Positions 16,558 to 25,342 of a DNA stretch of 64,000 nucleotides are shown in pieces; the stretch's first letter is position 1; every line of letters begins with the position of its first letter. The stretch is from JAGRKR01 sp041397725. Lineage in GTDB: Bacteria; Pseudomonadota; Alphaproteobacteria; Rhizobiales; Hyphomicrobiaceae. A program made the position numbers and the translations under genes. Location of the stretch: NCBI GenBank assembly GCA_041397725.1, contig JAWKVZ010000001.1:372001-436000 (forward strand). The letters are read 5' to 3'. The notes under the pieces were generated by a model. The model worked only from the letters and a program-made list of their open reading frames with translations. It did not search any database and was not told where the DNA came from.

Positions 16558-17217
16558 CTACTTCTTCTTGCGCATATCCTGGCGCTCGGCGATGCGCTGG
16601 ATATGGAAGCGCTGGAAGTTGGGCTCCTGCGCGTAGATCTTGTGCTTCACCCACACGAACATGTCGTAGATGGTGCCCGTGCCGATCTGGTTGAGCCGGG
16701 CCACCTCGAGCGGTGGCCCCCACTTGGCCGACGCCGTCGTGACGTCGTCCTTGAAGAAGATGATGGTCGGCGTGAAGATCACCTGCCAGCGCTGCGCCAG
16801 GCGCTTCTCGGTGAGCTTCGTGCCGTCGAAGTCCGTCACCTCGCGGTCGCCCCACATGTTGAGCTGGACGATGGCGAAGTTCTTACGGATGTAGTCGTTG
16901 ACGTAGCGCTTGGCGAAGGCGTCCGTGTGCAGCTTGACGCAGTAGACGCAGCCGCGCTGTTCGAAGATGACCACGAAGCGCTTGCCGGCCGCCTTCGCCT
17001 CGGCGAAGTCCTCCTTGAGGTTCAGGAACGATTCCACGAACCAGGCCTGATGATAGAGCCCGTCGTCGCCGCGCTTCGGCTTGACGGCCGGTTCCTCCGC
17101 CCCCAGTGCCGGGGGCAGTTTCGAGGTATCGATCTTCTGCGGCTCGGCGCGGCTGGCCGGTGCCGCGAGGCAGGCGGCGGTGATCATCGCGAGGGCGAGA
17201 CGGAGGTAGCGGCGCAT
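16558..17217 (-). CDS. Periplasmic thioredoxin-fold protein, SoxW-like
   Basis: A 219-residue exported protein; MRRYLRLALAMITAACLAAP is a Sec signal peptide with an AxA-type cleavage site near residue 24. The open frame extends further upstream to 17583, but that part is antisense-like and overlaps the TauE gene. The thioredoxin fold shows a CxxC active site, C90 and C93 in EQRGCVYCVKLH, and the cis-proline motif VIFTPTIIFF. SoxW-like proteins keep periplasmic sulfur-oxidation or other thiol partners reduced. The neighbour encodes a TauE/SafE sulfite/sulfonate exporter, which supports a sulfur-related role, although no sox genes are in the window. Confidence 0.85.
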   Translation of the reverse strand: MRRYLRLALAMITAACLAAPASRAEPQKIDTSKLPPALGAEEPAVKPKRGDDGLYHQAWFVESFLNLKEDFAEAKAAGKRFVVIFEQRGCVYCVKLHTDAFAKRYVNDYIRKNFAIVQLNMWGDREVTDFDGTKLTEKRLAQRWQVIFTPTIIFFKDDVTTASAKWGPPLEVARLNQIGTGTIYDMFVWVKHKIYAQEPNFQRFHIQRIAERQDMRKKK

Positions 17218-17290
17218 GGCGGTCTCCGGAAATCTGTGATGCACCAGTTTATCCGCAGGCGCGCCATTGGACCAGACATCTTGAGACGGC

Positions 17291-18118
17291 TCAGAGGACG
17301 AGGCTCGCCAGGAATCGCAGCCCGATGACCAGCATGTACAGGCCAAAGGCAATCTCGAGGGTACGCCGCGCGATGCCGTGCGAGACCCGCACGCCCCAGG
17401 GTGCGGCCAGGACGCTGGCGGGGGCGATGATCGCCGCGCCGAGCAGGCTGACGTAGCCGATCGAGCCGGTCGGCACGCCCGCGACGCCCCAACCGGCCCA
17501 GGCGAACCCGAGCGCTGCCGGAATGGTGATGAGCGGACCGAAGGCCGCTGCCGTGCCCACGGCCTGATGGATCGGGCGCCCATAGAGCGTCATCATCATC
17601 GAGATGAAGATGCCGCCGCCGATGCTCATCATGGTCGAGATCAGTCCGGCGACGATGCCGTAGATATCGACCCCCGGGCCGCGCGGCATGTCCGAACCGA
17701 GGCGCCAGTGCTGGCGACCGAAGATCAGCTTGGCCGCCATCAGCAGGTTGAAGGTGACCAGCACCCACTTGAGCACGTCTCCGCCGCTCGCGCGTGCCAC
17801 CAGCACGCCGATGACCACGCCGACCAGTACCGATGGCCCCAGACGCCGCAACACCGCACCGTCGACCGCGCCGCGCGCCTGATGCGCCCGCCAGGAGCGC
17901 ACCGACGTGGCTCCCATGACGGCCAGCGCTGTGCCTACCGTCAGATGCATGCGCACGCCGTCATCGACGCCGAAGATGCGGAAGACCTCGTAGAGCGCCG
18001 GCACGATGACGCCACCGCCGCCGACGCCGAGCAGACCCGCCACGAAACCGCTGGCAAGGCCAGCGAGCAGCAGCGCCACGACGAGCAGCGCCACGTCCCC
18101 CGAGATCACGCCCGCCAT
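17291..18118 (-). CDS. TauE/SafE-family sulfite/sulfonate exporter (DUF81)
   Basis: A 275-residue inner-membrane protein with about eight hydrophobic helices and the two repeats typical of the family: 'GLASGFVAGLLGVGGGGVIVP' near residue 20-40 and 'GLISTMMSIGGGIFISMMM' near 158-176. The glycine-rich half-repeats line the transport path for small organosulfur or sulfite anions. Its start overlaps the 3' end of dusA by 13 bases, so dusA, tauE and possibly soxW are read together. The pairing with a periplasmic thioredoxin suggests sulfur compound handling. Confidence 0.9.
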   Translation of the reverse strand: MAGVISGDVALLVVALLLAGLASGFVAGLLGVGGGGVIVPALYEVFRIFGVDDGVRMHLTVGTALAVMGATSVRSWRAHQARGAVDGAVLRRLGPSVLVGVVIGVLVARASGGDVLKWVLVTFNLLMAAKLIFGRQHWRLGSDMPRGPGVDIYGIVAGLISTMMSIGGGIFISMMMTLYGRPIHQAVGTAAAFGPLITIPAALGFAWAGWGVAGVPTGSIGYVSLLGAAIIAPASVLAAPWGVRVSHGIARRTLEIAFGLYMLVIGLRFLASLVL

Positions 18119-19140
18119 GCCCCAATCGCCTCCGCCGCCCGACCGCCGTGCTCACGCCACCGCGCATCGTCGGGCTCGACGATGGCAAGCGCCTCGACAA
18201 GCACTTCGATGCCGGCCCCGGCGCGCGGCGCGTTTTCCGCTAGATACCGCCGGAACAGCCGTGCCCGCGGCGCGCCATGATAGAGGCCGAGAAGGTGCCG
18301 CGTCATCTGGGACAATCGCGCCCCCTTGGCGAGTTCCCCCGCGACGTAGGGCAGGAAGGCCGCCATGGCGTCGGCGCGGCTCGGCGGCGTAGCCGAAGCG
18401 CCGAATATCCGCTGGTCCACACCGGCGAGCAGCCAGGGGGTCTGGTAGGCCGCCCGACCGAGCATGACACCGTCGACATGAGCGAGATGCGCCTCGGCCT
18501 CGTCCAGGGTGGCGATCCCGCCGTTGATGACGATCTCAAGGTGCGGGCGCGCCGCCTTCAGGCGATGCACGCGGGCATGATCGAGCGGCGGCACCTCACG
18601 GTTCTCCTTGGGGGAGAGCCCCTGCAGCCAGGCCTTGCGCGCGTGCACGATGAAGGTCCGGCAGCCCGCGGCCGCGACGGTGTCCACGAAATTCTGGAAG
18701 TCCGTCTCGCTGTCCTGCGCATCAATCCCGATGCGGCACTTGACGGTCACGGGCACGCCGACACGCGCGCGCATCGCTGCCACGCACTCCGCCACCAGCG
18801 CGGGCTCCGCCATCAGGCAGGCCCCGAAGCGCCCGGACTGCACGCGATCCGAGGGACAACCGACATTGAGATTGATCTCGTCGTAGCCGAACTCCTCGCC
18901 GATCGTCGCCGCCAAGGCGAGCCTCTCCGGCTCGGAGCCACCGAGTTGCAGCGCCACGGGATGCTCGCACGCGGAAAAGCCGACCAACCTCTCACGCCTG
19001 CCGTGAATGACCGCATCCGCCGTCACCATCTCTGTATAGAGCAACGCCCGCACCGAGAGCTGCCGATGAAACGCCCGGCAATGGCGGTCCGTCCAATCCA
19101 TCATGGGCGCAACGCAGAATTTCCGGCTCGGCTCGCGCAT
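18106..19140 (-). CDS. dusA: tRNA-dihydrouridine(20/20a) synthase DusA
   Basis: A 344-residue FMN enzyme of the usual DusA length. It starts FCVAPMMDWTDRHCRAFHR, has the catalytic cysteine in LNVGCPSDRVQSGRFGACLM, the FMN/phosphate elements 'VTVKCRIGID' and 'EIVINGGIATLDEA', and 'DGVMLGRAAYQTPWLL'. It reduces U20/U20a of the tRNA D-loop with NADPH. The C-terminal RNA-binding helical domain ends about residue 330. It lies 9 bases after the marC gene on the same strand and overlaps the tauE-like gene by 13 bases. Confidence 0.95.
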   Translation of the reverse strand: MREPSRKFCVAPMMDWTDRHCRAFHRQLSVRALLYTEMVTADAVIHGRRERLVGFSACEHPVALQLGGSEPERLALAATIGEEFGYDEINLNVGCPSDRVQSGRFGACLMAEPALVAECVAAMRARVGVPVTVKCRIGIDAQDSETDFQNFVDTVAAAGCRTFIVHARKAWLQGLSPKENREVPPLDHARVHRLKAARPHLEIVINGGIATLDEAEAHLAHVDGVMLGRAAYQTPWLLAGVDQRIFGASATPPSRADAMAAFLPYVAGELAKGARLSQMTRHLLGLYHGAPRARLFRRYLAENAPRAGAGIEVLVEALAIVEPDDARWREHGGRAAEAIGAWRA

Positions 19141-19149
19141 GGCCTGCCC

Positions 19150-19821
19150 TCAGCCCGCGGCCGGCTTGATGCCGAAGGCGCCCTGCAGGCCGGTCAGCAT
19201 GATCTGCACGCCGACGCACAGCAGGATGAACGCCGCGAGCCGCGTGACCACCCGCGAGCGTGTCGCGCCGAGCAGCGCCACCACGCGGTCCGCCGAGGCG
19301 TAGGTCACGCCAACAACCAGCGCCACGACCAGCGCCGCGGCCAGACATCCCAGGTAGAATGGCAGCCAGCCCCCGCCCGCCTGCGGCCCGCTCGCAGCGA
19401 GTGCGATCGCCACCGAGATCGTGCCCGGCCCCGTCGTGAACGGCATGGTCAGCGGAAAGAAGGCAATGTCGCTCGCCGCATCCGTCGTCTCCGTGCTCTC
19501 CGCCTGCCGCTGCTTGCGGTGCTCCTGGTTTTCGGGCATCGCCAGCAGCTCCCAGGCATGCGCGATCACCACGAGGCCACCGGCCACGCGCAACGCGCTC
19601 AGCGAGATGCCGAAAAAGCCGAGCAGCGGCGCGCCGAGCAGCAGCGCCGTCACCATCACCACGGCCGAGTAGAACGCCACCTGCCATGCCAGCCGCACGC
19701 GCTCCTGCCGCTCGCGGTCGGCCGTCACCTGGCTGTAGATGAGCGCACCACCCAGCGGGTTCACGATCGAGAACAGCGCCGAGAGCGCGAGCAGGAAGCT
19801 GGTGACCGCAGGAGTGAGCAC
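19150..19821 (-). CDS. MarC-family inner-membrane protein
   Basis: A 223-residue protein with six predicted membrane helices, the normal size for MarC (UPF0056). Family landmarks are 'FSIVNPLGGALIYSQVT' near the N-terminus and 'FFPLTMPFTTGPGTISVAIA' in the middle. MarC was once linked to multiple antibiotic resistance, but its function is unsettled. It is the first gene of the leftward marC-dusA-tauE run. The 280-base gap upstream separates it from the divergent Kef-type antiporter gene. Confidence 0.92.
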   Translation of the reverse strand: MLTPAVTSFLLALSALFSIVNPLGGALIYSQVTADRERQERVRLAWQVAFYSAVVMVTALLLGAPLLGFFGISLSALRVAGGLVVIAHAWELLAMPENQEHRKQRQAESTETTDAASDIAFFPLTMPFTTGPGTISVAIALAASGPQAGGGWLPFYLGCLAAALVVALVVGVTYASADRVVALLGATRSRVVTRLAAFILLCVGVQIMLTGLQGAFGIKPAAG

Positions 19822-19894
19822 GCCGGGGCTCCGCTAGGGCGAGGGACCGCCTGTCCTACCACCAAACCGCCGCGCTTGCAGCCCGCCTCTTCCG

Positions 19895-19942
19895 GCTCCA
19901 TGCGTACCTTGCTCAATGCGTCCCTTGCTCCATGCGTCCGCG
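19895..19942 (+). repeat. Three imperfect 16-base tandem repeats upstream of the Kef-type gene
   Basis: Units at 19895-19910, 19911-19926 and 19927-19942 begin GCTCCATGCGTACCTT, GCTCAATGCGTCCCTT and GCTCCATGCGTCCGCG. The first two differ at two bases. They lie in the otherwise featureless 280-base gap between marC and the antiporter gene. Either a slippage product or an array of regulator sites. Confidence 0.7.
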
Positions 19943-20101
19943 ACAGGCTCCGCAGCCGCGCCGCCGGGGCCAGCCGCTCAGCCCCCGGCGCAAACCCGCT
20001 TGTCACACGACCCGGCGCCATCCCCAGCCCAGCGCCTTCGCCGCGTTGACCTTTGCCGCCGCGGCCCCATGATGGGCAATCGCGAGAGGCGGAGGACCGG
20101 C

Positions 20102-21838
20102 GTGCATATCGAGGCGCTGAAGCTGCAGCAGGTGCTGGTGTTCCTGGTAGCCGCCGGGCTCGTCGTGCCGCTCATCAGCCGGCTCAGGGTGAGCCCCGTG
20201 CTCGGCTTCCTCGTGGTCGGCCTCGTCATCGGCCCCTACGGCCTCGCCCGCTTCACCGAGATGGTGCCCTGGCTGCGCCACGCCGTCATCGGCGATGTCG
20301 AGGGCGTGCGCGCGCTGGCCGAGCTCGGCGTCGTGTTCCTGCTGTTCATGATCGGCCTGGAGTTGTCGCTGCCGCGGCTGTGGTCCATGCGCCGGCTGGT
20401 GTTCGGCCTCGGCGGCGCACAGGTGGTCGTCACCGGCATCGTGATCGGCGCCATCGCCGCCTGTTTCGACAACACGCTCGCTGCCGTGATCGTGCTCGGC
20501 GCCTGCTTCGCGCTCTCCTCCACCGCCATCGTCGTGCAGCTCCTCTCGGAAAGCCGCCGCCTCGGCACATCCACGGGGCGCGTCAGCTTCGCCATCCTGC
20601 TCATGCAGGATCTCGCCGTGCTGCCCATTCTGTTCCTGGTCTCGGCACTTGCCGCGCAGAAGGGCGGCTCGACGGTGCTGGCGTTCCTGTGGGCCATGAC
20701 ACAGGCAGCCTTGGCCGTGGCCGCCATCCTTTTGCTTGGCCGCCTCGTCATCCGCCCGCTGTTCCGCATGGTCGGCAAGACCGCCAGCCGCGAGATGCTG
20801 CTGGCCCTCGTGTTGCTGGTCATCATCGGCACCGCCGTCGGCACCAGCCAGATCGGGCTCTCCATGGCCCTCGGCGCTTTCCTCGCCGGCCTGCTGTTCG
20901 CCGAGACGGAGTACCGCCACGCCATCGAAGTCGACATCGAGCCGTTCAAGGGGCTGCTGCTCGGCCTGTTCTTCGTGTCGGTCGGCATGGGACTCGACAT
21001 CACCGAGGTCGTCCGCGAACCGTTCTGGATCGCCGCCTCCGTGGCCGGGCTCGTCCTCGTCAAGGGCGCCATCCTCTACGCGCTGACGCGGCTGTTCGGC
21101 GAGCCGCGCTCGGTGGCGGCCGAGTCGGCTCTGCTGCTCGCCCAGGGCGGCGAATTCGCCTTCCTCATCGTCGGCCTCGCCCACTCCCTCGCCATCCTGC
21201 CGACGAGAACCAGCCAGTTCATGCTGGTGGTCACGGGCCTTTCCATGCTGGCGACTCCGCTGCTGGCAACGCTCGCCCGCCGGCTCGGCAGCCGGCTCGA
21301 GACGGCGGAATCGCCGGGCGACACCCTCAACGCCGGCCTGCCAGGCGATCTTTCCGGGCACGTCATCGTCGCGGGCTACGGCCGCGTCGGGCAACTGCTC
21401 GGCTCCGTGCTCGACGGGCATGGGCTCCTCCACGTCGCACTCGACAACGACATGCGCCTCGTCGCGCGCTTCCGCGAGCAGCGCGCCTGCACGTTTTTCG
21501 GCGACGCCAGCCATCCTGACATGCTGGAAAAGCTCGGTGCGGGCCGCGCCGCGGCTCTGGTCGTGACCATGGACAGTCCGCAGGCGGCCGAGCGCGTCGT
21601 CGCCGCCGCGCGGCGCCAGTGGCCGGCGCTGGCCATCGTCGCGCGCGCCCGCGATCCCGGCCACGCCCGCCGGCTCATTGCACTCGGCGCCACCAGCGTC
21701 GTTCCGGAAACGACAGAGGCGAGCCTGCAACTGGTCGAACGCGTGCTGACCGGCGTCGGCGTGCCGGTGGACGCCGCCCGCCAGATCATCGACGTACGCC
21801 GCGACCGGGAGGAAGCGGAGGTCGCAGGTCCCCTCTAG
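20102..21838 (+). CDS. Kef-type K+/H+ antiporter (monovalent cation:proton antiporter-2) with RCK/TrkA-N domain
   Basis: A 578-residue CPA2 transporter. About twelve membrane helices fill residues 5-385, including 'LGVVFLLFMIGLELSLPRLW' and 'LALSSTAIVVQLLSE'-like regions typical of KefB/KefC. The C-terminal RCK_N domain (about 418-535) starts HVIVAGYGRVGQLLG, the dinucleotide-binding loop. The GTG at 20102 is preferred because GGAGG lies seven bases before it; the ATG codons at 20069 and 20072 are alternatives adding about ten residues. It probably exports K+ under electrophile or acid stress. Monocistronic; followed by selO 86 bases downstream. Confidence 0.92.
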   Translation: MHIEALKLQQVLVFLVAAGLVVPLISRLRVSPVLGFLVVGLVIGPYGLARFTEMVPWLRHAVIGDVEGVRALAELGVVFLLFMIGLELSLPRLWSMRRLVFGLGGAQVVVTGIVIGAIAACFDNTLAAVIVLGACFALSSTAIVVQLLSESRRLGTSTGRVSFAILLMQDLAVLPILFLVSALAAQKGGSTVLAFLWAMTQAALAVAAILLLGRLVIRPLFRMVGKTASREMLLALVLLVIIGTAVGTSQIGLSMALGAFLAGLLFAETEYRHAIEVDIEPFKGLLLGLFFVSVGMGLDITEVVREPFWIAASVAGLVLVKGAILYALTRLFGEPRSVAAESALLLAQGGEFAFLIVGLAHSLAILPTRTSQFMLVVTGLSMLATPLLATLARRLGSRLETAESPGDTLNAGLPGDLSGHVIVAGYGRVGQLLGSVLDGHGLLHVALDNDMRLVARFREQRACTFFGDASHPDMLEKLGAGRAAALVVTMDSPQAAERVVAAARRQWPALAIVARARDPGHARRLIALGATSVVPETTEASLQLVERVLTGVGVPVDAARQIIDVRRDREEAEVAGPL

Positions 21839-21924
21839 CCCCGCCCCTCTTGCCTTCGAGCGGTCGCGTGCCATATCGAGGACAGTGGGCGGCCGGCGCG
21901 GCGCGCCCCGAGCGAGGATCAGCC

Positions 21925-23421
21925 ATGACCATCGAGCCCGCGGCCCGGACGTTCTTCGCCTTCGACAATAGCTATGCGCGGCTGCCGGAGCGCTTCTTCG
22001 CGCGCCTCGCGCCGACGCCGGTGCGCGCGCCCGCCTTGGTCAGGCTCAACGAGAGCCTCGCCCGCGAGCTCGGCCTCGACCCGGCGGTGCTGGCGAGCCC
22101 CGAGGGCGTCGCCGTGCTCGCCGGCAATCGCCTCGCAGAGGGGAGCATTCCGCTCGCCCAGGCCTACGCCGGCCACCAGTTCGGCGGCTTTACGCCTCAA
22201 CTCGGCGACGGCCGCGCCATTCTGCTCGGCGAGGTGATCGACAGCGCGGGCCGGCGCCGCGACATCCAGCTCAAGGGCTCCGGCCCCACACCCTTCTCGC
22301 GACGTGGCGACGGACGCGCCGCGCTTGGGCCGGTGCTGCGCGAGTATATCGTCAGCGAGGCCATGGCGGCTCTTGGCCTGCCGACCACACGCTCGCTCGC
22401 CGCCGTCACCACGGGAGAGCAGGTGCTGCGCGAGAGTGCGCTTCCGGGCGCCGTGCTGACGCGCATCGCCGCCAGTCATATCCGCGTCGGCACCTTCCAG
22501 TATTTCGCTGTCCGCCAGGACATCGAGGCCATCCGCCTGCTCGCCGAGCACGTCATCGCCCGCCATTATCCCGAGGCCGCCGCCGCGCCCAACCCCATAC
22601 GCGCGTTTCTCGATGCCGTCATTGGCCGACAGGCCGCCCTCGTCGCCCGCTGGATGGGCATCGGCTTCATCCACGGCGTCATGAATACCGACAACACCTC
22701 CATCGCCGGGGAGACGATCGACTACGGCCCCTGCGCCTTCATGGACGCCTATCACCCGTCGACCGTTTTCAGCTCCATCGACCAGACCGGCCGCTACGCC
22801 TATGCCAACCAGCCGGTCATCGCCCAGTGGAACCTCGCCCGCCTCGCGGAGACGCTGCTGCCGCTCCTGGCCGCCGACACCGACACGGCGCTGGCCGAGG
22901 CGCAGGCGGCCATCGACGGCTTTCCGCCCCGCTACGAGGCGGCATTCGCCGAGGTCTTCGCCGCCAAGCTCGGTCTCACCGCGCCGCGGCAGGACGACAT
23001 GGCCCTTCTCCATGACCTGTTGAAGCTCATGACGGAGGCCCGCGCCGATTTCACGCTGACCTTCCGGGGGCTGCGCGCCGCTGCCGAGGACGTTGCGGGC
23101 GAGGCCGCATTGCGCAGCCACTTGACGGATGGCGACGCCCTCGACGCCTGGCTCGCCCGCTGGCGCCTGCGGCTTGCCATGGAGCCCGCCGACCCTATCG
23201 CGCGGCGAAACCTGATGGCGCGCGCCAATCCGGCCATCATTCCGCGCAACCACCTGATCGAGGCGGCCATCGCCGCCGCCGTCGGCCGTGGCGACTACGC
23301 CCCCTTCCACGCCCTCGTGGACGCCCTTGCAACGCCTTTCGACGACGTGCCGGCCGACAGCCTTTTCGCCCAGCCGCCACGCCCCGAGGAGGTCGTGCGC
23401 CAGACCTTCTGCGGCACGTGA
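21925..23421 (+). CDS. selO: Protein adenylyltransferase SelO (YdiU/UPF0061)
   Basis: A 498-residue pseudokinase of normal SelO size. Recognisable stretches are 'AQAYAGHQFGGFTPQLGDGR', 'RDIQLKGSGPTPFSRRGDGR' (nucleotide-binding), 'SHIRVGTFQYFA' and the metal-binding 'HGVMNTDNTSIAGETIDYGP'. SelO transfers AMP from ATP to Ser/Thr/Tyr of redox proteins. The chain ends QTFCGT, with the C-terminal cysteine that replaces the selenocysteine of eukaryotic homologues. The ATG at 21925 follows GAGGATCAGCC. The last 127 bases are overlapped on the other strand by the gene at 23295-23765. Confidence 0.94.
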   Translation: MTIEPAARTFFAFDNSYARLPERFFARLAPTPVRAPALVRLNESLARELGLDPAVLASPEGVAVLAGNRLAEGSIPLAQAYAGHQFGGFTPQLGDGRAILLGEVIDSAGRRRDIQLKGSGPTPFSRRGDGRAALGPVLREYIVSEAMAALGLPTTRSLAAVTTGEQVLRESALPGAVLTRIAASHIRVGTFQYFAVRQDIEAIRLLAEHVIARHYPEAAAAPNPIRAFLDAVIGRQAALVARWMGIGFIHGVMNTDNTSIAGETIDYGPCAFMDAYHPSTVFSSIDQTGRYAYANQPVIAQWNLARLAETLLPLLAADTDTALAEAQAAIDGFPPRYEAAFAEVFAAKLGLTAPRQDDMALLHDLLKLMTEARADFTLTFRGLRAAAEDVAGEAALRSHLTDGDALDAWLARWRLRLAMEPADPIARRNLMARANPAIIPRNHLIEAAIAAAVGRGDYAPFHALVDALATPFDDVPADSLFAQPPRPEEVVRQTFCGT

Positions 23422-23765
23422 GCGCCGTTCGTGCCGCCGCTGGCGGAGGCGGGCGTTGACGGTCCCTCGCCCGGCACGACATCCCCGCCGCCTGCCGCCG
23501 CCACCTCCACGCGATAAGCGCGCAGCAGGTTGCGATGGCGGGCGAGGTCATAGGTCCAATCCCCGGCGAGCCCCCGGCGGCGCTCGGCCCTGAGCGCCGT
23601 CCGCAGCCGCGCGATGAGCCTTGCGCGACCCTGCGGGGTGTCGTCGGCAATTTCGTGTGGCCAGAGCGGGATGAGACGCGGCAGGTCGCGCCTGCGGTCG
23701 TAGCCCGCCACGCGCGGCGGCTGTTGCATGGCGCGCTCTGAGCGCGGCGCGGGAGTGTTGGTCAT
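23295..23765 (-). CDS. Conserved hypothetical protein, C-terminus antisense to the selO 3' end
   Basis: A 156-residue protein starting MTNTPAPRSERAMQQ; the ATG at 23765 has a perfect AGGAGG seven bases upstream, which makes expression likely. The core 'YDRRRDLPRLIPLWPHEI' followed by 'RHRNLLRAYRVEV' (residues about 20-90) is arginine-rich, helical and free of membrane segments; I recall similar small proteins in Rhizobiales but no name. After residue about 115 the sequence turns to low-complexity Gly/Ser/Arg and is encoded antisense to the last 127 bases of selO. The original stop may have lain before that overlap. Function unknown. Confidence 0.62.
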   Translation of the reverse strand: MTNTPAPRSERAMQQPPRVAGYDRRRDLPRLIPLWPHEIADDTPQGRARLIARLRTALRAERRRGLAGDWTYDLARHRNLLRAYRVEVAAAGGGDVVPGEGPSTPASASGGTNGAHVPQKVWRTTSSGRGGWAKRLSAGTSSKGVARASTRAWKGA

Positions 23766-23971
23766 GCGGCACCTCCTCGCGCGGAGGCTGCCACGACGCC
23801 CCAGTACGGGGAATTCTTCGCCGCCGCGCCCCTCGCCGCGGTCACTCAGGTCCCGCACCGATTAAGGTAACTTCCGCGGCGACCGCATCCGCTTATCCCC
23901 GTTCTCCGTCAATCGAGTATAACAATGGTCAGCAACTTAAATTTGTAATTCCCGTTGCAGTATTCAGAACC

Positions 23972-24424
23972 ATGCCAGAGCACCCGGTTACGAGCACTCA
24001 CTCACATACGCGTCCAAGCCCGCTTCCCTGGACGAAGGCACGCTCGATTGCCTTTCCCAATTGCATCGCCCTCGCACCGGCGCTGCTCGATCCGCTCCTC
24101 CCGATCATCGAGAACGCCGTCTCGCGGGTGTTCGCCGTCAAGGTCGACGACCTGCAGGCGCCGACCCGGGGCCGCGCCGACGTCGCCTTCGCCCGACAGG
24201 TGGCGATGTATCTTGCACACGTCGGGGGCGGCCTCACGCTTACCGAGGTCGGCCGCCTCTTCCGCCGCGACCGGACCACGGTGGCGCACGCCTGCATGAT
24301 CGTCGAGGATCGGCGTGACGATGCCGGGCTCGACGCCAGCCTGGAGTTCCTGGAGTGCGTGGTGCGCGCTGCCGTTCGCGCCCGCACCGGGACCGATCAG
24401 ACGACACGCATCGCCCACGCATGA
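23972..24424 (+). CDS. Stand-alone DnaA domain IV-like helix-turn-helix protein
   Basis: A 150-residue protein whose residues 65-110 match the DNA-binding domain IV of the initiator DnaA: 'ARQVAMYLAHVGGGLTLTEV' and the signature-like RRDRTTVAHACMIVED. It lacks the AAA+ ATPase domain (domain III) and the DnaB-binding domain I, so it can bind DnaA-box-like DNA but not melt an origin. In Rhizobiales such small proteins occur beside DUF6456 genes, as here (14 bases apart). It could compete with DnaA or act as a transcription factor. The upstream gap is AT-rich at 23930-23960. Role inferred from fold only. Confidence 0.8.
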   Translation: MPEHPVTSTHSHTRPSPLPWTKARSIAFPNCIALAPALLDPLLPIIENAVSRVFAVKVDDLQAPTRGRADVAFARQVAMYLAHVGGGLTLTEVGRLFRRDRTTVAHACMIVEDRRDDAGLDASLEFLECVVRAAVRARTGTDQTTRIAHA

Positions 24425-24437
24425 CGAGGTCAGCCGC

Positions 24438-25247
24438 ATGGATCCGTCCGACGATATCGCCCGCCTGCTCCTTCGCCTCGCCCGGCCAGGCATGACGTTG
24501 CGGCGCACAGGAGCCACCGGCGCAACGCCCGACCGGTTGGCTCTCATCGACACCCGCCAGGGACTGAACGCCGCCGTTTCAGCAGTGCCGTCGCGCGTGT
24601 TCGCCGCGGCCACCGCGGCCGGCTGGCTGGTGGCGGGCGAGACGGGTTGGCAGCTTGCCGGCAAGGGACGCCAGGCGCTGAAGCGCATCGTCGCGCGCCG
24701 GAATGCCGAGCGCAGCCGGCCGAAGACCGCGGCCCCCTCCCCGCAACCCGAGCAGAACCCTGCCGAGAGCCCGCTCACCTGGCTGCGCCGGCACAAGAGC
24801 CGGGATGGCCGGCCACTCCTGTCGGAGGCGCAGTACCACGCCGGGGAGCGCCTGCGTGCCGACTTCTGGCGAGCCAGCATGACGCCGCGGATCACCATGA
24901 GCTGGAGCGCAACCCCGATGTCCAGTAGCGGCCGAGCCGGCAGCGCCGGGCGCGGTGTGGAGTTCAGCGACGCCGCCCTCGCCGCCCAGGAGCGCGTCCG
25001 CCGCGCGCTCGCCTCGGTCGGGCCCGAGCTTGCCGGCGTCCTCATCGACGTCTGTTGCCACCTCAAGGGCCTCGAGCAGGCCGAGCGCAGCGAAGGCTGG
25101 CCGCTGCGCTCGGCCAAGGTCGTCCTGCTGCTCGCCCTGACAAGTCTCGCCCGCCATTACGGCTATATCGCTCCGGAGACCGCCGAGGCCCCTATTGCCC
25201 GGCGCCTGCGCCACTGGGCGACCAGCGACTACCGGCCCGGTCTCTAG
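24438..25247 (+). CDS. DUF6456 domain protein
   Basis: A 269-residue protein from MDPSDDIARLLLRLARPG, 13 bases after the DnaA-IV-like gene, so the two are probably co-transcribed. The C-terminal part holds the DUF6456 pattern: 'SPLTWLRRHKSRDGRPLLSE', 'YHAGERLRADF', 'LIDVCCHLKGLE' and 'SAKVVLLLALTSLARHYG'. This region resembles helix-turn-helix DNA-binding regions, and the N-terminal part (about 1-85) also looks helical. No enzymatic motif is visible. Its conserved pairing with a DnaA-IV-like gene suggests a shared DNA-related role, unknown in detail. Confidence 0.82.
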   Translation: MDPSDDIARLLLRLARPGMTLRRTGATGATPDRLALIDTRQGLNAAVSAVPSRVFAAATAAGWLVAGETGWQLAGKGRQALKRIVARRNAERSRPKTAAPSPQPEQNPAESPLTWLRRHKSRDGRPLLSEAQYHAGERLRADFWRASMTPRITMSWSATPMSSSGRAGSAGRGVEFSDAALAAQERVRRALASVGPELAGVLIDVCCHLKGLEQAERSEGWPLRSAKVVLLLALTSLARHYGYIAPETAEAPIARRLRHWATSDYRPGL

Positions 25248-25342
25248 GGCCGAGCCGACCCTGCCAGACACGACGGGGCGGCGCAGTCCTCGAGCCCCCG
25301 GTCCAGGATCGCAGGGCTGGAAATCAGCGGTGACGTGCGGCC

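Noticed and set aside
18277..20049. 590-codon plus-strand open frame across dusA and marC
   Set aside because: Low-complexity Arg/His/Gln sequence opposite two well-recognised genes.
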